Assembly (NCBI GenBank): GCA_027574665.1
Contig: CM050651.1
Span: 1,489,501 to 1,553,500, forward strand
From: Rhynochetos jubatus
Taxonomy: Eukaryota; Chordata; Aves; Eurypygiformes; Rhynochetidae
DNA length: 64,000 nucleotides
Reading direction: 5' to 3'
Under the pieces are notes generated by a model. The model ran no database searches, had not been told where the DNA came from, and worked only from the letters and a program-made list of their open reading frames with translations. Positions 57,801-64,000 of the stretch are shown here, piece by piece; positions within the stretch are counted from its first letter, which is position 1, and every line of letters begins with the position of its first letter. Position numbers and translations under genes: made by a program.

Positions 57801-60800
57801 CCCAAAGGAACGAATAGTACTAACACACTCCTAGCTCTAAATCAAAAAGAATTGCCTCTTGTCCTCCTTTAACTGGAATTCTATTCTAATATCATTCAAT
57901 CCTTCTGACTTCCATCATTTTTCTCCAGATAATTTTAAAGGATCACATGTACACAAAGCTAATGAAAAAATGTTTTATTGAAACAGTTTTTATAAAGAAA
58001 TTCCTATCCTGTAGTTCTTCTTCTCTCCCCATTATATCTTTTACTTTCAGGAAACTTTATTTTAAAGTGGGGAGAATAATTTTGGAAAACATTTAAATGT
58101 CTTGTTGAACAGCTGCAGAATGAAGTGTCTTGGGTTTTGCTCTTATTTAAAACGTCTTTGCATAAATTAACTGAACTGAAACATTTATAATTTATTGACA
58201 TGTTTTGACTGTGAACTTGTGTTACAAAAATTTTGATTAATTGAAAAAAATTACAATAATTTGCCTTTTTCTCCCAGCTTGGAATTAAACCACTTCATTT
58301 TCCACTCATCACAAAGTACTTTTACTTTAGAAAGAAGAAATACGGAAATAGGTAGGCATACAGCTACTGAAATTCTCTGGGATGCCTCTTTAAATTTATT
58401 TCCTTTTCTATGGTATCCATCAGTTGTAGTTACATTTGGTTATGTTGTGCTTTGGGACAAAGGACCTACTTGATCACGGCAGCTCGCTATTTTACAATAC
58501 CAACAGCAGCGAAATGTTGACTATCACGAAACTAGACCAAAGCCCACAGCAGTAAATGGTGATCATCCCTGTCTTTCTTGTCTGTCTGCTGCACCGTGGA
58601 TTCCCACCAGCCTGGCCCTGGGAGATCATTATAATTTTGCCAGTCTTTCCAAATTCAGACCAAACCACTTGCAGGCCTCCGTGGCAGGTTCACAGCCCGG
58701 AGTTTTTGGTGGGGCTCAGCACTCTCTCATGCTTGGCACTGCACAAACACACAGTGAGAGTTTGTGCTTGACCTAAAAAGTACCTTAAAGCTGCACAGGC
58801 AAATACGTGAAGCAGAAGCCGGAGCTGAGACTAATTAATCTAGTGCAGTGACTCCAAACATCAATTAGCTGGGAATAAATTTTAATCCCTGCTTGAGCCG
58901 GGCAGGATTTCATTTGGTATCAAGAGGTGACAGCCTGTATTGTTCAATTTCCACACTTTGTGTCCTGGGAAGAGGCTTATTATATTAAGTCCTAATCTTT
59001 CTGGGTTTTGCACAGACCCAGTCACCTTGTTTCTGGGAATACATGCAAAGCTGCCTAGGACAAAGGGTGCTCAATGTTATTTCTTTGTTTTTGTCGGGTA
59101 CCACCTTTCTCAGTAGCACCAGTCTGCACCTCAGTTTGTGTACTGGTTTGAGGTGGTTGGCCTTCCACTGCTGGAGTGCATGCTGCAGCCTGAGAAGCAC
59201 AGTTCCAGCTAAGCACAGAGGCTGCCATAGCTCATCCTTAAAGGGCTGGACACTGTTAGTCAAAGTAACAAATGTACAGTAATACAAGATTTAGTAACAC
59301 AAATTTTGAAGTCATACGTTAATTCAATACACCGGAAGCAAATTATTCTAGAAGCGTCTGATTGAATTTCTCCTCAGTCTGTGTGAGAGGTCTTACTGGT
59401 CTGTCAGTCCTGGTTTCAGTGCTGTCCAAATCACTGTTAGACTTCCTTTTTCTGCAGAACTGGGGAATAGGAGTTACTGTGCAATTGCATGCAATGTCTT
59501 GGGTTGTGAAGGGCAGAAAAATATTAATCACAGTTGGCAGAACAGCTGGGACTTGAACAATTACCCTCTAGACACATAGATAAAGCTCTCTTCCTCAAAG
59601 CCATAAGACATTATGAGGGGGATTAGTTCCTCATTCTCATTTTGCTTTGCAAAAATTGTGTGAAAGATACAAGATTATATATAGCAACAAAGCAGCCTAT
59701 AGCAGTGACCAGAATTATGCTACCTGTGATTAATAAAAAATTACAACACTGCCGATATGTGTCCTGTTTTGGTGTGAGGAGTCAAAAGTTGCAAACACAG
59801 AGTCTGATCCCCATCTCACTATGTCTGTGGTGAAGGAGTCATCACTTCAGTTAAGATAAGAACAGGCTGCTTGCAGAGCTAGTGTAGAAGCTGCACACGT
59901 GACACAATCTTGCACTGCACTGTAGCCACTCCCTGTTTGAAACACTGTGAAGTCCAACAGTTCCCAGCCTCACTGTGTAACAGTGCAAGACAGAGGTGAG
60001 GAGCATCACAGCCACTTCAGTCTGCAGAGAGCACAGGCCTGATAGCTCCAGCCCCGTCAGGGTACCTGTGCAACGCTGCTCACACTTAATGTCTGTAAAA
60101 TAATGAATAGTAGTTGGTTCAAGACTCTGGGACAGATGTTTTCTCTTCCTTCAGTTACTGTCTGACCCATCAGGGCCAGAGGAACCATCTGTGAATACAA
60201 TTTGTGGGGCAAAAGCCCAGCTAAGTGACCTGGCGGAGCTTCCCCATCAGCACCTGCCTGCAAGAGGGAGTCACAGGGACGTGAACTAGGGTAAAAGCAA
60301 GGGCCTTGTGCATGGCTCTGCAGGGTTTCTGAGGGGTACAGCAGTCTGCAGGTCATATGGGATGATCTTCTGGAAGCTGGAGTACCTGATAATTTGCCCT
60401 CATTTATCACAGGTTTAATTTTTAACCTCCAAAATATCCTAGACTCTATAGAGCAAAAAATAAAAGCAACTATTAGCCATACAAATTCCTGTATTTTTCA
60501 TTTTTCTGGGTCCTCTTCAGCAAGTACAGCATGGCATCATGTCTATTTGTTGGTTTTGTTTTAAATGAGGCACCTTCAGCAACTCGATGCCCCTTTCTCA
60601 CAGAACTGAGGAAGTGATTCATTACTGGCTGGGAGAGAGGACACTGTGCAATCAGTATCTGTTATGACTTGATTTCTCTGCGCTGTTTTGTTTACTTTTT
60701 TCCTAAGTAACAAAAATTCCTGTGAAGTGGGGTGGTTTCAGTTTTGTGATCAGATGTAGCCCGCCGCAAAATAAATGTGGAAATGGTAAGGAAGACCTTA

Positions 60801-63800
60801 TATTTACTCTTTGAAGCTTTTTGTTTAGTATAAGATAAAGATCGTTCTGGAGAAACATGTCAAGAATTTCAGTGAGGCTGGCAGATAACTGACACAAGCA
60901 GAGAACCAGGAGGTTTAAAATGGATTTAAAACAGTAAGGGAAAAATTCTAAAAAGATTTTTAGAAATCTGAGAGTTTGCTATTTGAATGTAAAGACAATT
61001 GTCTGGGTCACGTTTTCTGAACTGTGCAGAAAGCTTCAGGTGTAAAATGGTCTTTCCTGTTACTGTTTGAAGATGCAGCACTATGAACGAATCCCTCTCC
61101 CCTCCCTTGTGTTTTCCAACCATGTTGGTAAAGTGAGATGATACTTAGCAGACACTTATACGCTAGATTGCAAAACCAAACATACAGCTGAAAGAACAAG
61201 CCTTAACAGATACCAGTGGTAATACCAATTTCTGAATCACTTCCTAAAACTTCCTCTTCCTTTGACGTGTCTCATTCATGCTAAAACTGGAAGAACTGGA
61301 ATATAAATTATGATGGAGGTCACTGTAATCAGGAAGTGTAAATTTAAAAAGAGCCCTTTAAGCATTGACAGAAGTATGTAAAATGTGCATTTTCATACCT
61401 GCCCCCCTTTGTCTGATTCAGAATGACATTGATTTTCTTCTTTGGTAGTTGAAGTTTCAGAGTTTGTGTACTAACCGGTACACAAAGTATGAGGGCAAGG
61501 GGAGCTCTGATTTTGAAGCTGCTGGCTTCTTATCTGGTAGGCGGATATACAGGACCAAAAATCCTCTGGGCATGTAGGGCCAAATGGATGAGGATTGGAC
61601 ATACAACACCATTTTCATCTCATTGACAGAGAATCCGGTGGAAAGTTGACCTGGGTCACCAGCCTAAATCAAATTAGTAGCTTAAGAGTTTCTTTCCTCT
61701 TCTAATTATATCATGAAGAGCACCACCATGACTGTTGCTAGTTCCCACTCTTTCTCACTGTGTAAAGGTGAAATGTAAAACGACCAAGCAGGGTGCCTTT
61801 TTTTTAGGGGGGGGGGGGGGGGGGGGGGGGCGGGGGGCAGCAGTCTGGCTGGGAGCATTGCCTAAATTGTTACTGGCATTTGCTTCTTTTTTTAAATACA
61901 GATGTAAGTGTGATCTGCCTCAGTAGCTGGTGTAAAGGCCTTCCATGAGCAAAGTGGATAAAGAACACGTAAGAACTTGGCTCGGCACTTCCAGAGGATG
62001 CCTCTGATGTTTGAAACTGGATAATGCAGTTCAGAAAGGGTGCTTACAAATTGGTCGTAATACAGCTCGTATCAGCTCGGGTCAGGCTTGTATTGCCCAC
62101 CTTGTAGCACTCTATCTATTTATAATCTGACAACTTTGAAAAACATATTACGGTATGGGAGTATTTCTGCATAAGCAGATAATGACAAATTTAACTAGTA
62201 TCTTTATTTCAGTTATTTTTAAGATGAGGCTTTTGTTGGACACTCATTTCCCGATGCAATGGGTACTCTGCACCCTGACCACTTGGGTACACACTCCTTC
62301 TCCCAACAGCAAACTAAAATATTTCAAGGATTGGTAATTTCTTCAGGAAGAGCAAAAGCAACTGACCTTCCAGGTAGCTGCCAGGTCACCTTAGGACCCT
62401 GTCTCCTCCATCAGTACGTTCCCCCATCCTTCGGTGCCAGAGCCAGGGTACAGCACGGTCCCCAGTTTAGGGTCGCTTTATTGAAATAAAGCTATAAAAT
62501 TATAATATTTGCTAGCTAGGGCCCACATCATGGGCATAAAATCAAGAGCTTTTTTTCTACATAGGAGATGACTTCTCCATGGTTTAGGACAGATAATGTA
62601 ACTTCACTGCCTCTTCTAGGACTCTAGGAATGCTGCTGAGTGCAGGATGGCACAGCTCAGGCTATCAGGGCATGCTGTGTCTTTACTCCTGGTGATGTTC
62701 TCCATTCCAACTTGATAGTAGGACAGTCTGAAAAGTGTTCAAAAAGATGACTTACAAATGTGTGATATGGCTGGCCTAAGAAGAAGGAATAAAACAGTAG
62801 GAAACTACACATGCAGGCACTGAAAATTTGGACTACAGTGCTTGAATGTGCCAGTAGGCAGTAGTACAAGTGTATATATATATTTCAATGCTTTTTTTCT
62901 ATTTCAGATTGATAGACATTGTATTCAGTTATTCATGCAAGTTAATAAAAGGTGCTGGTAGCAGGCTTCGAGACTGAATGTCTTTATTCGTGGAAGATGA
63001 TTCAGCAGAGGCAGTGACAATGTTCACTTCTCCCAGACAGTTCTTTCAAGTGCCTTTATGCTCAGTCACCATCTCTGAGACGTTAAAGGGCAGTTCAGTC
63101 ACAATGTTTATTGAATCCTTGCCCTTTCTACTTAAATTGCCTACAGGGAAGGCAACTAATTCTGGCTTTTTGGGATGTAAACAGTAAGGACTATTTCTTG
63201 AACACCCTTCTTTTTTCCCTCAAAAAATTCTAACCATGATTTAGAATAATAATTTTCATTTTACTTAAAACTTTCTCTACTACAGTAATTTCCATATTAT
63301 GCTGAATTGTCAGGATTTGTCATGATATGATTGTCATGACCAAATACTCTCTGCTATTTTACAGAGCTGTTTTTATTAGGAATAGCTCCTCAGTGGGCCA
63401 TGAGACTGCTTCGCTTGCACAGAGGCAAGAAATGAGGAGCTTCTGCTTAATTCCAACTTTGCATCCAGCATCCTCAAGCACAGAATGGTGGAGAGTAGAC
63501 TTCCATCCCTTCAACGTGCCAACTCATTTACCTCTGCTGAGTTGGTACATAAGTCAGTAGCATTTACCTCCCCTGCGAAGCATAAAACCCTTTCTTTCAT
63601 AGCTCACAGGCAACAGTATTTCTCCTTCTGCTAGGTCATGTACCTAGAACATAATCATGTTCTTAGCGGTTAGTTTTAGGAAAGGGAATAAATAGTGGGT
63701 TGGCAAGATTATCTGCATATTTAACATCTTGGTATACTTCAGTTTTGTTCTCAAGTTTTCATTATTTGGCAATAAATGCTTTTTTGCTCTCCTGTTAAGT

Positions 63801-64000
63801 AACAAGACTTTCATTTGAACAGCTTATTGGTTTTAAGAATGACTGTAGAGAAAAATGACTCAGATTTCCTGGTGGCTAGCCTGTTTTTGACTAGATTTCA
63901 CTTTCTGTGGTAGGCTTAGTAGGTTTTATGCAGTTAATCTCAGGCCAAGCAGCCATTAAGGCATCTTTTCTTTCCTTCTTTATCTTAATTACTGAAATAG
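51860..64000. other. intergenic DNA, repeat-poor, no gene recognised
   Basis: 12 kb of AT-rich sequence. No splice-supported coding exon, including none recognisable from INPP4B, the expected neighbour. Recognisable transposons are nearly absent, in contrast to the preceding 14 kb. Stretches near 56,370-56,420 and 58,800-58,985 are dense in homeodomain- and forkhead-type motifs. A 24-base G run lies at 61,807. Confidence 0.5.
61807..61830 (+). repeat. 24-base G homopolymer
   Basis: Uninterrupted G run preceded by a T run and followed by C and six more G. It is very similar in form to the run at 13,924. The exact length is likely unreliable. Confidence 0.85.

Noticed and set aside
52000-64000. 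5' exons of INPP4B, expected neighbour by gene order
   Set aside because: No frame matching its N-terminus was seen; non-coding first exons cannot be recognised from sequence alone.
1-64000. CRISPR arrays, tRNA or rRNA genes, bacterial operons
   Set aside because: None seen; regularly spaced direct repeats and cloverleaf-like genes are absent, and all else indicates a vertebrate genome.

Overview
This is vertebrate nuclear DNA, and almost certainly from a bird. It has one intron-rich vertebrate gene, several CR1 LINE 3' ends of the kind that dominates avian genomes, and avian-style endogenous retrovirus (ERV) and LTR copies. There is no operon structure, CRISPR array or bacterial feature. 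I cannot name the species. Left part (about 1-26,800): the complete coding region of USP38, a ubiquitin-specific protease, lies on the minus strand. I could place all ten coding exons with consensus splice sites and continuous phase, giving 3,120 nt from ATG (26,127) to TGA (4,309), or 1,039 residues. The catalytic Cys, His and Asp boxes are intact. A CpG island with GC, CCAAT and ETS-type motifs covers exon 1 and the promoter. The introns carry two long 5'-truncated CR1 LINEs, two short CR1 3' ends, one solo LTR and a 25-base G homopolymer. The 4.3 kb downstream of the stop is AT-rich 3' UTR or flanking DNA with no other gene recognised. Right part (about 26,800-64,000): I see no host protein-coding gene. 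In known vertebrate gene order this would be the interval upstream of USP38, on the INPP4B side, but no INPP4B coding exon is visible. The main content is a transposon cluster at 37.8-51.2 kb. Its core is a 5.1 kb provirus (37,846-42,980) with two 345-bp LTRs, a 6-bp target duplication (AGGTCT), a lysine-tRNA-type primer site and a polypurine tract. Its interior is a defective mosaic. Class II (betaretrovirus-like) gag, RT-connection, integrase and env remnants are combined with an ERV-L-like RT/dUTPase fragment in an unusual 3' position, and a different LTR sits inside pol. Inverted copies of that LTR and of the intronic solo LTR, plus a third LTR family, lie further right. The last 12 kb is nearly free of recognisable repeats and contains homeodomain-motif-rich stretches that could be conserved regulatory DNA. 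The most unusual item is the mosaic provirus: near-identical LTRs and an intact target duplication show that it integrated as a unit, while its interior joins segments that resemble two retrovirus classes.
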